Shown: piece by piece, positions 16,791-25,055 of the stretch | Layout of the letters: each line of letters starts with the position of its first letter | Position numbering within the stretch: position 1 is the stretch's first letter | Origin: an uncultured Opitutales bacterium | GTDB taxonomy: Bacteria > Verrucomicrobiota > Verrucomicrobiia > Opitutales > Intestinicryptomonadaceae | Direction of reading: 5' to 3' | DNA: 40,689 bases | Assembly (NCBI GenBank): GCA_900545705.1 | Contig: URAK01000016.1 | Span: forward strand, 1 to 40,689 | Program-made: the position numbers and the translations under genes | The notes under the pieces: model-generated | What the model saw: only the letters and a program-made list of their open reading frames with translations | Databases searched by the model: none | Told to the model about the DNA's origin: nothing

Positions 16791-17090
16791 AATCTAAACA
16801 AAAGCTTTTATTTTTTGGTTAATATGCGTCTTTTATTATTCAAAAAGCGGCCGCTCTTTGAAATTTGGAAATGATTTCTGATTATCAGAGTCTATTCAGG
16901 TTTTTTGCAATATTTTTCCGCTCTTTTTTTCTATTTTTAAAAAAAAATACATTTTTGGACATTCTTTTTCTTCTCTCATTTTTTTATTCAGACTCACTAC
17001 TTAATCGTTTGAGCTTTTATCTCTATATTTTCTCTCTTACAATTTTGTACTTTTTCGGGCGCTTCTAAAATTGTATAAAACTATGTTGAT

Positions 17091-17131
17091 AACTTGTAAA
17101 TTTTAGCTCAATAAATTGTAAACTTGTAAAT
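17091..17131. repeat. 11-bp direct repeat AACTTGTAAAT, 30-bp period
   Basis: AACTTGTAAAT occurs at 17091-17101 and again at 17121-17131, exactly 30 bp apart, close to three helical turns; a further TTGTAAA overlaps the second copy's left edge. The placement just downstream of the TATAAT-like box on the minus strand suggests a possible operator. Confidence 0.45.
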
Positions 17132-17148
17132 AAATCGACGTTCTCCAC

Positions 17149-17154
17149 ATTATA
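17149..17154 (-). promoter_or_regulatory. nuoE: candidate -10 box for the nuoE operon
   Basis: TATAAT on the minus strand (GCGTATAATG). No good -35 hexamer is seen at 16-18 bp. A start here would give a leader of roughly 350 bases before nuoE. Confidence 0.3.
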
Positions 17155-17274
17155 CGCACCGCTATTCCTAATACTTTAATTTTATAAGTAATTTACATAC
17201 AATATTAAAAAAAGTTATTACACTTGTTCCCAATTTATAATAATAAAGTTAGATTTAAATTAAAATTCTTATCA

Positions 17275-18633
17275 TTATAAAATATTTCTCTCAAAAAGAA
17301 ATGAACCTGAACCGTCCTTAAAATCATCCGGCAAAGAAGTTCCACCGCAAACCTGTTTAAATTCCGGAAAATTCCTTAAAAACCAACTCGCGTTTTCTTC
17401 GTTCTCTTCAGGCTCAATTGAGCATGTAGAATAAACTAATCTTCCGCCAGGTCTTACAAATTCAGAGGCTTTTGAAATCAATTTCTTTTGAAAGTCGGCA
17501 GACTTTGCTATGTCGCCTTCAGAAAGTCTGTATCGGGCATCTGGACGCCTCCTTAAAACTCCTGTATTGGAACATGGGGCGTCGAGCAAAACGCAGTCAA
17601 ACTTCAAAGGCAAGCCGCGAGATTCGAGCTTTTTTGCGAGTTTTTCCGAATTTAAGTCTGCTTCCAATACATAGGTTTTTAGAAAATCTATCTTGGAAAT
17701 GTTTTCTCTTAGATTGCATATGCGCGGACCGGGAATGTCAACGCTTACAAGAGTGCTCGATCTGCATTTTTCTTCGTCAAAATTAGCCGACTCTCTAATT
17801 AAATCTGCGCAAAAGCGCGATTTTCCTCCAGGGGAAGCGCATAAATCCAACACAATTTCGCCAAATTTTGGATTTAAAAGCGACGGCGCAAAGGAAGTTG
17901 AAGGATCTTGAATGTAAAATTCCCCAGACTCCAGTAGTTTTTTTGCATTTTCCCATTCACCACTTTTTAAAATCTTAAAATTTTTAAAAGGTGTGTCGGA
18001 CAAAACATCTTTATACTCAATTTCAAGATTCTTTGCTCTTTTGGAACCAGAGGATCTCAAAAATACGCATGACGGATTTTGATCGTTTTTTAAAATTTCA
18101 AGCGCCTTCTCAAACCCAAAAGTATCTACCCATTTTTTAACAAGCCATTCGGGGTGGCTGTATGCCAAAGAAATGCTCTCTAATGCCCGTGAATTTTTAG
18201 AATCTTCCAAAATTTTTTCAAACTCGACAGGAAACTTTCTCAATACGGCGTTTACAAAACCCGATTCCCCCTTTGAAAAATCGGCCTTTACAAATTCCAC
18301 CCAAGAATCGACAGATTGAAAGGTCTTTTTTCGGCTTAAAATATCGGCGCATGCGCAATACAAAGCACTCTTTAATGCGCTGCGCGGAGGCTTCTTGCAA
18401 AGCTTTATTACTATGTTTTCAATACTTAATAAATTTCTAAGCAGAGTCTTAAAAACAGAATTAGTGTCACCGCTTTTTAATTTGCTTCCGCCTACATAAA
18501 AACTCTTTTCAAATATAGAGTCGGCTTTGGCGCCCGACGTTAAATATCTTTCAACCGCTTTTACAAGCGCGCGCTTCTCCTCAAAATCAAAAGTCTTCCC
18601 GACACAATCTTTCATTTTTCTAATGCAACGCAT
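17275..18633 (-). CDS. rsmB: 16S rRNA (cytosine-5) methyltransferase RsmB
   Basis: SAM-dependent methylation of C967 (E. coli numbering) of 16S rRNA. The 452-residue product has an N-terminal NusB-like RNA-binding domain (about 20-150) and a methyltransferase domain with CASPGGKS (about 264-271, SAM binding), DAPCSNTGVLRRRPD (about 350, Cys of motif IV) and VYSTCSIEPEENE (about 400, catalytic Cys of motif VI). Both cysteines of the RNA m5C mechanism are present. The start may be 18633 or the Met at 18615. Codon use is visibly more A/T-rich than in the transhydrogenase genes next to it. It is divergent from greA across about 280 bp. Confidence 0.92.
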   Translation of the reverse strand: MRCIRKMKDCVGKTFDFEEKRALVKAVERYLTSGAKADSIFEKSFYVGGSKLKSGDTNSVFKTLLRNLLSIENIVIKLCKKPPRSALKSALYCACADILSRKKTFQSVDSWVEFVKADFSKGESGFVNAVLRKFPVEFEKILEDSKNSRALESISLAYSHPEWLVKKWVDTFGFEKALEILKNDQNPSCVFLRSSGSKRAKNLEIEYKDVLSDTPFKNFKILKSGEWENAKKLLESGEFYIQDPSTSFAPSLLNPKFGEIVLDLCASPGGKSRFCADLIRESANFDEEKCRSSTLVSVDIPGPRICNLRENISKIDFLKTYVLEADLNSEKLAKKLESRGLPLKFDCVLLDAPCSNTGVLRRRPDARYRLSEGDIAKSADFQKKLISKASEFVRPGGRLVYSTCSIEPEENEENASWFLRNFPEFKQVCGGTSLPDDFKDGSGSFLFERNIL

Positions 18634-18914
18634 TCAAAATCTTATCCCAAAACAAAGAAATCCTGCATTTTTTTACGAAAAAATGTACAAACCTCAAAAG
18701 ACGTCAAAGATAAAATTGACAAATCCTCTGAATGGTTCATTTTAAGGATAATCATAGATTGCGTAAACTCGTCCACATAACATTGCAATCCGGACAAATT
18801 TTACGCTTTTTTTGAAAAAATGCAAAAATCCCTAAGCGCAAACCATCAATTAAAATACGCTCGGGATATTTTTGCAAAGTGCAGTCATGGCACATAACGC
18901 AAGACTATAAAAAA

Positions 18915-20939
18915 ATGAATCCGGAATCAATAGATCGCCTTATAGCTAAAAATCCCAAACTGCGCAACAAGCGCCAAAAACTTGAACAATTGCACGACGG
19001 CGCATATTGCATGCACGGTAGCTGGGGTTTCGGCCGCATCGTATCTTACGACGAAGCTTCTAAAAAGCTCATTATAGATTTTGAAGGAAAACCGGGCCAT
19101 AAAATGGATCCGGTCTTCTGCGTTGATAAACTCGAAGTGCTCGACGACGACAACCTTCTTGTCCGCTACCGCACCGACCGCGAAAACCTCGAAAAGGAAA
19201 TGAAAGATAGCGGCGAATTTGTGGTCTCCTACCTCGAGAAAAAACCGGATATGTCGGCAAGCCCGATTGAGCTCGAAACTGTATTCAAACAGCTCTTCGG
19301 GTATGTAGCAGAAAACCCGTCTATTTCTGAAAAGGAACTTGCGGAAAAAAATAAGGCTGCCGAAAAAGCGTACAGGTCTTGGTGGAATAAGGCAAAAGAA
19401 GCCTTGTTTAGAAATCCGCGCGTGGCTTGCCCGAAAGCCAAAGGCGAATCTTATTCCCTGCGCGCAAAAGAGGAGGAAATGAAGCCGGAACAGGAAGTCT
19501 TGCGCGAATACTTCCTCAACAGAGAACCCAAGAAAAAAATACTCCTCGCAGAAAAACTTTATAAGACGGCAACCGACGACAGCGTCGAAGAAATTAAAGC
19601 CGACCTCCCCAAAATAAAAGAAGAATTGACCGAGGCCATTAAAAAAGCGCGCTCACTAAACGACGCCGACAGGCTCCACGGAATATGGGTGAGAAACAAT
19701 CTCGTCCGCTATCTCTACCCGGGCGAAGAAGAGAAAGTCGAAGAAATTGCCCCGCGAAGCAAAGATATTATCCTAGCTGCAGTTGAGCGCGACCCCAAAG
19801 ACGGACTCAACAACCTTGCTAAAAATCTTCCGTCTTCGTACCTCGAGCGTTTCCTCGACCTTCTAACCCGCATATTTGTGGAAGATTGGCGCGACCGCAT
19901 TATAGATCTTCTCAAATACAGTGAAGGCCGTTTTACAAAAGAGTGCGTCGACTTTCTACTAAGCTGGGACGTATCTAAAAATTCGCACTTCGTAAAAGGC
20001 GCGGAAATCCCCGACGACGGCAAAGGCGTAACTTCGCGCCAACTAATAAAGGACTGCCTCAAAAGGTGGCTCGAAGAACAAACTTTGCGCGGTCCGGTAA
20101 TTTTGTGGATTGTTAAAAACCGCAATGCTGCCGCCTACAAAGACATACTCTCGCCGCTCATTGGCGAAGACTTGCTCAGTGCGCTGCTCGCCGCAGTCGA
20201 CGACGAAGCTTTGCAGAGGGAAACCGTTGTCACAACAGCGCGAATTGCCCTCGCCGACGCCCTCAGCGACGACAAAGACTTGATAAAAGATATGCTCGAA
20301 AGTTCGACCGCCGACACGGCGCGCGACTTGGCGCAAACCCTTTTGCTTAACCAGGGCTTTGAAGACCTTACCAAAAAGTCGATTCTCGCAAGAATAATAA
20401 AAGTTTTCCCGAGCGTGCAAACGCTCGTCGCGACAAAATCTTCCGATTCAAAGGAAAAACGTCTGCTCGTTTCCTCCTGGAGCTTGCAGGCGCGCCGCGA
20501 AGAACTCGAAGACATCGTCAAGAATCAACTCCCCGCGAGCAAACTCGCAATCGAAGCCGCACGCGAGCTCGGCGACTTGCGCGAAAACTCGGAATACAAA
20601 ATGGCGCGCGAGCACGACGAAGTTCTTTCCGCACGCCGCGGACAACTCGAACGCGACATCGCAGGCGCGGAAGTATTCGACTTCAACTCAACTCCCACCG
20701 ACAAAGTCGGTATCGGTTCAATCGTCAGCCTTGTCACAAACAAGGGCGAAGAACTTACTTGCACTATTCTCGGCGCATGGGACAGCGATACGGCCAAGAA
20801 CATTTTCTCCTACCAGACTCCTTTGGCGCAGGCGCTGCTTGACCACAAAGTTGGGGACACGGTCGAGACAAACATCAATGGCCATGCGACGCTCTGGACT
20901 ATCAAGAGCATTTCACGCTATATCGACACTGTAAAATAG
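18915..20939 (+). CDS. greA: long-form transcription elongation factor GreA
   Basis: Rescues backtracked RNA polymerase by stimulating transcript cleavage. The C-terminal 165 residues are a complete GreA: a coiled coil with acidic tip (ELGDLRENSEYKMAREHDE, about 550-570) and the FKBP-like domain (VGIGSIVSLVTNKGEELT onward, ending SISRYIDTVK). The preceding 500 residues are an extension: a small beta domain (GSWGFGRIVSYDEASKKLII, then DFEGKPGHKMDP) like polymerase-binding Tudor/KOW modules, then a mainly helical region. E. coli GreA is only 158 residues; a similarly long GreA is known in Chlamydiae. The start at 18915 (MNPESIDRLIAKNPK) is preferred; an in-frame GTG at 18879 adds 12 residues. 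No strong ribosome-binding site is seen. Confidence 0.9.
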   Translation: MNPESIDRLIAKNPKLRNKRQKLEQLHDGAYCMHGSWGFGRIVSYDEASKKLIIDFEGKPGHKMDPVFCVDKLEVLDDDNLLVRYRTDRENLEKEMKDSGEFVVSYLEKKPDMSASPIELETVFKQLFGYVAENPSISEKELAEKNKAAEKAYRSWWNKAKEALFRNPRVACPKAKGESYSLRAKEEEMKPEQEVLREYFLNREPKKKILLAEKLYKTATDDSVEEIKADLPKIKEELTEAIKKARSLNDADRLHGIWVRNNLVRYLYPGEEEKVEEIAPRSKDIILAAVERDPKDGLNNLAKNLPSSYLERFLDLLTRIFVEDWRDRIIDLLKYSEGRFTKECVDFLLSWDVSKNSHFVKGAEIPDDGKGVTSRQLIKDCLKRWLEEQTLRGPVILWIVKNRNAAAYKDILSPLIGEDLLSALLAAVDDEALQRETVVTTARIALADALSDDKDLIKDMLESSTADTARDLAQTLLLNQGFEDLTKKSILARIIKVFPSVQTLVATKSSDSKEKRLLVSSWSLQARREELEDIVKNQLPASKLAIEAARELGDLRENSEYKMAREHDEVLSARRGQLERDIAGAEVFDFNSTPTDKVGIGSIVSLVTNKGEELTCTILGAWDSDTAKNIFSYQTPLAQALLDHKVGDTVETNINGHATLWTIKSISRYIDTVK

Positions 20940-20966
20940 TTTGCTTTTCTGCGAAAATTTTGAGGG

Positions 20967-20998
20967 CGGCTTCGTTAAAAAACGGAGCCGTTTTTTTT
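20967..20998 (+). terminator. Rho-independent terminator after greA
   Basis: Ten-base-pair stem CGGCTTCGTT/AACGGAGCCG with one G-U pair (20967-20976, 20981-20990), loop AAAA, then eight T. Confidence 0.93.
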
Positions 20999-21036
20999 GG
21001 GGTTTAAAAAATGATATTAGGGTAAACGCGATTTTA

Positions 21037-21056
21037 ATTGTTCCATATGGAACAAT
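21037..21056. other. 20-bp perfect palindrome, parS-like arms with a CATATG core
   Basis: ATTGTTCCATATGGAACAAT. The outer arms TGTTCC/GGAACA equal those of the parS sites in the window, but the centre is CATATG in place of CACGTG. It lies in the non-coding spacer between the convergent greA and GH78 genes, outside both terminators. Confidence 0.55.
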
Positions 21057-21144
21057 CTTTTTGCCTTTATTCTATTTAATATGGGCGCGTTCCCAGTCTG
21101 ACAAATGTTCTTTATCCCGAAATTTAAGGGACTGATTTTTTAAT

Positions 21145-21175
21145 GAAAAAGCCGCATCTTTTTAAGAGGCGGCTT
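21145..21175 (-). terminator. Rho-independent terminator of the second GH78 gene
   Basis: Stem AAGCCGC/GCGGCTT (21149-21155 and 21169-21175), 13-base loop; on the minus strand the stem is followed by TTTTCATT. Confidence 0.82.
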
Positions 21176-21207
21176 GTAATATTTTGCGAAAATTTAAATT
21201 TCCACTT

Positions 21208-23598
21208 TTATATATTTATAGAGTTTTGCCCGCTTTTGAGTTTTATCTCCTTGCCGTTGTGAATAAATACTCCGTCGAGCTTTTCGGGAAGGACTACTTT
21301 GCCCTCAAGCTTTCCGCCGCTGTTCTTCAAAGATAATTCTATAATTCCATTTGGATGGGGAACCTTTCCCTCGACAAAGTCGAACTTTCCGAGATTCGGC
21401 TCTATCCGCACAGACTTGAAACCGTATTCTCCGGGGGTCACCCCGCATACGAGCGAAAGCAGATGATAGTTGGGGCTTGAACTCCACGCATGGCAGTCGG
21501 AACGCGTGGGCTCCGGAGTTTCCGCAAATGTTGTAAGCCCGATATTTAACATATCGCGCCACGGATCGAGGGAGTCGGCATATTTGTCGGAGGCTCCCAC
21601 TTTGCGCATAGCCTCGGTCAGGTAAAACCTGTAATAAAACGTGCATTGGTCGAGCGATTTGTCGCTGATAATTTTTTCAAAAAGCTCTCGCTGTTTTTCG
21701 GCTGGTATGGCGTCGGCTAGAATTGCCATTATATTGGCGTGCTGGCTCGATTTCTCCGCGCCGGCATAATTCATAAAAAGCCCTTTTGATTCATCGTAGC
21801 AGTTTTTTCTGACGGCATCGGCGATTTCGCGGCTCTTTTGGGCGTACTCGTCGGCTTCGCGCACGCAACCCATATAACGCATTAAGTTGGCGGCACTTTT
21901 TAGCGCGTATGCAAAGTGCAAAGAATTTATCGACGACGCAGCGTCTTCCGTTTCTGGCGCGTAGCCGTGTTTCCATGTAGTCACCCAGTCGACAAAATTC
22001 CAATGGTTTAGCATCGGGCGGAGCATGCCGCTTTTGGAATCGATTTGTTTGAAAAACCAGCCGAATACTGCCCGCACTCCATCTAAATGTTCTTTTACAA
22101 ATTGCGGGTCGTCGCGGTGCTTTGCGAAATCGTCGAGCATTGAAACCCAATAAAGAGCAAACGGGGGTATATATTGTTTGACTCTCGTTGGATAGCGCGA
22201 CTTCACAAGGCCGTCGGAACCCCGCGAATAATCGAAGTTTGATATTGCTTGCCTTGCAAGCCTGTCGTCGCCTGAAACGTACAATGATATTAGCGCCTGT
22301 ATGCGCGTGTCGCCCACATATTGCAGCTGTTCGTAATAGGGGCAGTCAAAATACGTCTCGATGGCGCAGAGCCTCGCCGTTCTCCACCCTACATTCCATA
22401 TATCCGATACGGACTTGTCAGAGGTTTCAAATGAGCCTTTCTCCTTAAACGGGTAGCCGGTAAAAACTCCGTAAAAGTCTTCTATGTCGAGCGGCTCATC
22501 GGCGGTCTTTATATCGACCGACACATAGCGGTAGGTTCGGAACCATAGGGTTGAAAAGTCGCGCTTTGTTCCGCCGTCGGGCATAAAGACGTCGAAAGGA
22601 GCTGAATTACTAAAATCGCGGCCTTCTATGGAGTTCCTATTTCCCTTTTTCCCATTCTTGTCAAATAGAGCTTCGGCGTATGTCACTTTTACGACAGAGC
22701 CTTTGCCACGGCTTGACACAAAATGTACATATGCGTTTGTGAGAAAGTCGTTGTCCAGTATAAAACTGCACTCCGAATTTGCAGGTATTGTTAATTTTTC
22801 GCCTTTTATAAAGTTTGAAGGATTTTCTACGCCCGTATGCTTGCGTATTTTTGAAAGGCGCATTAGTTTTTCTTCTAGCTGCGGAATTTCACGCTTTACG
22901 AGCATCCAATTCTGGTTTTCTCCATAGGGGCCGGTGGCGCACATTCCTATGGCTATTTTTTTTGCGTTTGCCCATGAGGAATCGTCGAAGTCTTCGGAAG
23001 TCCAGCCCCAGTCGTACTTTGAACCGTCAATAGCGTCTGTTGTGCCGGTAAAGCTAAAATTGTTTACGCCTTTGAATCCGCGCTGTTCCGGTCTTGAATA
23101 GGCGGAGGAAACTTTTACTTTCCAATTAGCTGGAGTTGCTATGAATTCTTCGGCTTTTGTTGCGCCGTCTAAAATAAAACCAGTCCTGTTCGTCACTTGC
23201 GCGGCAGGTGCAAATTCAGCGTAATTCCATACGAGGGCGGCGATTGTATTTTTGCCTTTTTTTAAGTATGGGGATATGTCTATTGTATCGTATCTCCAAT
23301 GTTCAAGATCGCCGCGCGCTGGCCCAGTTGCTATGGATTTACCGTTCACATAAAGCCGAAAACGGTTGTCGGCGGATACGTTTATCTCGAATTTCTCGGG
23401 TTTTTCGGGCAAATCAAAAGTTCGGCGAAAGTGCAATATTTCATATTTATTGCCGTCCGATTCCGGAGTGGAACACCATGACGCATTCCACGTTTTGTTT
23501 CCCGTTGAAAATGGATATTTATATTGGGCTGCAGAAAGGGTTACGTTCGCCCCAAAAATAAATGCCGCCAAAGTTAAGCAGAATGCAAATTTTTTCAT
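21208..23598 (-). CDS. secreted GH78-family alpha-L-rhamnosidase-like protein
   Basis: A 796-residue protein with a signal peptide (MKKFAFCLTLAAFIFGANVT, then LSAAQ). N-terminal beta-sandwich domains include a carbohydrate-binding-like module (NRFRLYVNGKSIATGPARGD). The (alpha/alpha)6 barrel begins near residue 385 and carries the GH78-type signature YFDCPYYEQLQYVGDTRIQA (about 414-433), followed by a short C-terminal beta domain. The signature differs from the first GH78 enzyme in the window (YYEQLQYVGD in place of QRDERLGWTGD), so it belongs to another subfamily and may prefer another linkage. It is a single-gene unit with a good terminator. Function as a rhamnosidase is inferred from the family; the substrate is unknown. 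Confidence 0.85.
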   Translation of the reverse strand: MKKFAFCLTLAAFIFGANVTLSAAQYKYPFSTGNKTWNASWCSTPESDGNKYEILHFRRTFDLPEKPEKFEINVSADNRFRLYVNGKSIATGPARGDLEHWRYDTIDISPYLKKGKNTIAALVWNYAEFAPAAQVTNRTGFILDGATKAEEFIATPANWKVKVSSAYSRPEQRGFKGVNNFSFTGTTDAIDGSKYDWGWTSEDFDDSSWANAKKIAIGMCATGPYGENQNWMLVKREIPQLEEKLMRLSKIRKHTGVENPSNFIKGEKLTIPANSECSFILDNDFLTNAYVHFVSSRGKGSVVKVTYAEALFDKNGKKGNRNSIEGRDFSNSAPFDVFMPDGGTKRDFSTLWFRTYRYVSVDIKTADEPLDIEDFYGVFTGYPFKEKGSFETSDKSVSDIWNVGWRTARLCAIETYFDCPYYEQLQYVGDTRIQALISLYVSGDDRLARQAISNFDYSRGSDGLVKSRYPTRVKQYIPPFALYWVSMLDDFAKHRDDPQFVKEHLDGVRAVFGWFFKQIDSKSGMLRPMLNHWNFVDWVTTWKHGYAPETEDAASSINSLHFAYALKSAANLMRYMGCVREADEYAQKSREIADAVRKNCYDESKGLFMNYAGAEKSSQHANIMAILADAIPAEKQRELFEKIISDKSLDQCTFYYRFYLTEAMRKVGASDKYADSLDPWRDMLNIGLTTFAETPEPTRSDCHAWSSSPNYHLLSLVCGVTPGEYGFKSVRIEPNLGKFDFVEGKVPHPNGIIELSLKNSGGKLEGKVVLPEKLDGVFIHNGKEIKLKSGQNSINI

Positions 23599-23648
23599 GA
23601 AAACAAAAATATCATCAAAAAACCAAATGTTTCAATAGTAATTTAAAT

Positions 23649-23677
23649 AAAAAAGCCCCGCCGATAAAAACGGGACT
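23649..23677 (-). terminator. Rho-independent terminator of the thioredoxin-like gene
   Basis: Seven-base-pair stem AGCCCCG/CGGGACT with one G-U pair (23654-23660 and 23671-23677), and on the minus strand a T run. Confidence 0.8.
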
Positions 23678-23716
23678 CTTACACATCAAACAGCGAATAT
23701 AATAATATAAAACCGA

Positions 23717-24223
23717 CTATTTGTCGAAAGTTTCAATAACCTCAATGAGCTCTTGCGGAGTCTTGGTCTGCAAGCCTTCCAAAATTTTAACCTTATCGGT
23801 TTTGGGATTTATTATAACTATTGTGGGGAAGTAACGCAGTCTGTATTTTTCCGCAAGTTCGAGCATTTTCTTTGCGTTTTTCCTGTCGGCAGGTTCTCCG
23901 CCGCGTTTAAAATCGGCAAGGACTACATGCAATTTCTCATTTGCGTATTTTGCAAATTCGTCCGTTCCCACCACAAATTTATGCAACATCTTGCACGGCG
24001 GGCACCAGTCGAGCCCCGCAAATTCAAGCATTAATTTTTTCCCTTCTTTTTTGGCTGCCTCATACGCCTTGTCGAAGTCGGTTTCTGCCTTTAATACCGC
24101 TGCTTTTACTTCTGATTTTGCGGGTTTCGGAGCTTCCTGCGCATGCGATATGCCGGTTGTTCCAAATACAAAAAACGACAATATCGCCGCCAAAAGATAT
24201 GTTTTTTTGCTGATTTTTTTCAT
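23717..24223 (-). CDS. exported thioredoxin-fold protein
   Basis: A 168-residue protein with a signal peptide (MKKISKKTYLLAAILSFFVF, then GTTGISHAQ) and a thioredoxin fold with the redox pair C74-C77 in LDWCPPCKML; the cis-proline region is YFPTIVIINP. Probably a periplasmic thiol oxidoreductase or reductant for exported proteins. It resembles thioredoxin_7/DUF255-like proteins rather than TlpA. AAAGG precedes the ATG by about six bases. It stands alone, with its own terminator, so no partner or substrate is indicated. Confidence 0.87.
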   Translation of the reverse strand: MKKISKKTYLLAAILSFFVFGTTGISHAQEAPKPAKSEVKAAVLKAETDFDKAYEAAKKEGKKLMLEFAGLDWCPPCKMLHKFVVGTDEFAKYANEKLHVVLADFKRGGEPADRKNAKKMLELAEKYRLRYFPTIVIINPKTDKVKILEGLQTKTPQELIEVIETFDK

Positions 24224-24328
24224 GTATGCCTTTATGTAAAGAATATTTGTTTAGACTCTTTCTGATAAAATATGTTCTGTAGATTCGGTAATTACTTTTA
24301 ACTTCGTCAGTATTTAGAAAAAATAAAG

Positions 24329-24910
24329 CTATTTTTCAAAAAGGCTCATTTGGGCTCCGCGCAGCAATCCGTAATTTTTCAGAATCCTCAACATCTGCAT
24401 TAAATCGCTTTTTACATAATTTGTATTTGGCTCGACCGAATCAATTAGCCACCTTAACATTTGCGGAAATGTCACCGCCCCGTCTATTCCGCGCGAGCGC
24501 ATTGCCGCTATGCTCTTTTGTTTTTCTGCGCGAGATTTTGGCAAGTCGGCAACAGCAACTATTTTCATAATTCCGTCTTTATCGCCAAAAAAGTCTTCCG
24601 CTTTTTTAATGGCAGACCTTTGGACAAAATCGAATATGCCGCCTTTTGATGCATTTATCATATTTTCGGTGAAGTTTGCCGTGTGCCATGCCTTTACCGC
24701 GACTATTGCCCGGCGGCATTTTTTGAGTTCCGCAGGCGTCATTAAAAAAGCGGGCTCGCCCTCGGAGGGGTTTGGATTTTCCACAAAGAAATCTATATTT
24801 TCGTCGGCCCTCTTTTTGCGGGATTGGACTTGGTATTTATTTGCCTGGCAAACGAGAAACCCATTCGCTTCAAAATACTCCCTAACTATATTTTCATCAA
24901 TGCCTGCCAT
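24329..24910 (-). CDS. conserved-looking protein of unknown function
   Basis: A 193-residue cytosolic protein without signal peptide or membrane segment. It starts MAGIDENIVREYFEANGFLV; the middle has NIDFFVENPNPSEGEPAF and RRAIVAVKAWHT, and the end is MQMLRILKNYGLLRGAQ followed by MSLFEK. The order acidic residue in a strand (IDFF) then a strand with Lys (AIVAVKAW) faintly recalls a restriction-endonuclease-like core, but I cannot assign it. Codon use matches the neighbouring genes and the frame is clean over its whole length, which supports a real gene. No terminator or partner is evident. Confidence 0.65.
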   Translation of the reverse strand: MAGIDENIVREYFEANGFLVCQANKYQVQSRKKRADENIDFFVENPNPSEGEPAFLMTPAELKKCRRAIVAVKAWHTANFTENMINASKGGIFDFVQRSAIKKAEDFFGDKDGIMKIVAVADLPKSRAEKQKSIAAMRSRGIDGAVTFPQMLRWLIDSVEPNTNYVKSDLMQMLRILKNYGLLRGAQMSLFEK

Positions 24911-25055
24911 ATTTTATAGCCTATTTTATTCGCGGCTTTGGTTCAAGCAAAAATGAAAGAGACGCTATTTGCAATTTTTAACTGTTTGATTAATTTTACT
25001 CAAAAATTTATTGATTCGATTGGCACTTTTAATAAAAAAATTTAAATCTTAACCT

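Larger units (their letters stand above)
16791..17274. other. AT-rich spacer upstream of the transhydrogenase operon
   Basis: 484 bases, strongly AT-rich with long T tracts, between the nuoE start and the rsmB end. The one longish frame (16865-17068) is Phe/Leu-rich because of the T tracts and is not accepted as a gene. It holds the direct repeat at 17091-17131 and a TATAAT-like box on the minus strand at 17149-17154. It is expected to contain the operon promoter and possibly its regulator sites. Confidence 0.5.

Noticed and set aside
16865..17068. 67-residue Phe/Leu-rich frame that looks like a membrane protein
   Set aside because: It follows long T tracts in a very AT-rich spacer, has no ribosome-binding site, and is antisense to the expected operon leader.
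18716..18744. TTGACA upstream of greA as a promoter
   Set aside because: At 16-18 bases there is no acceptable -10 hexamer (ATTTTA or TTTTAA only).
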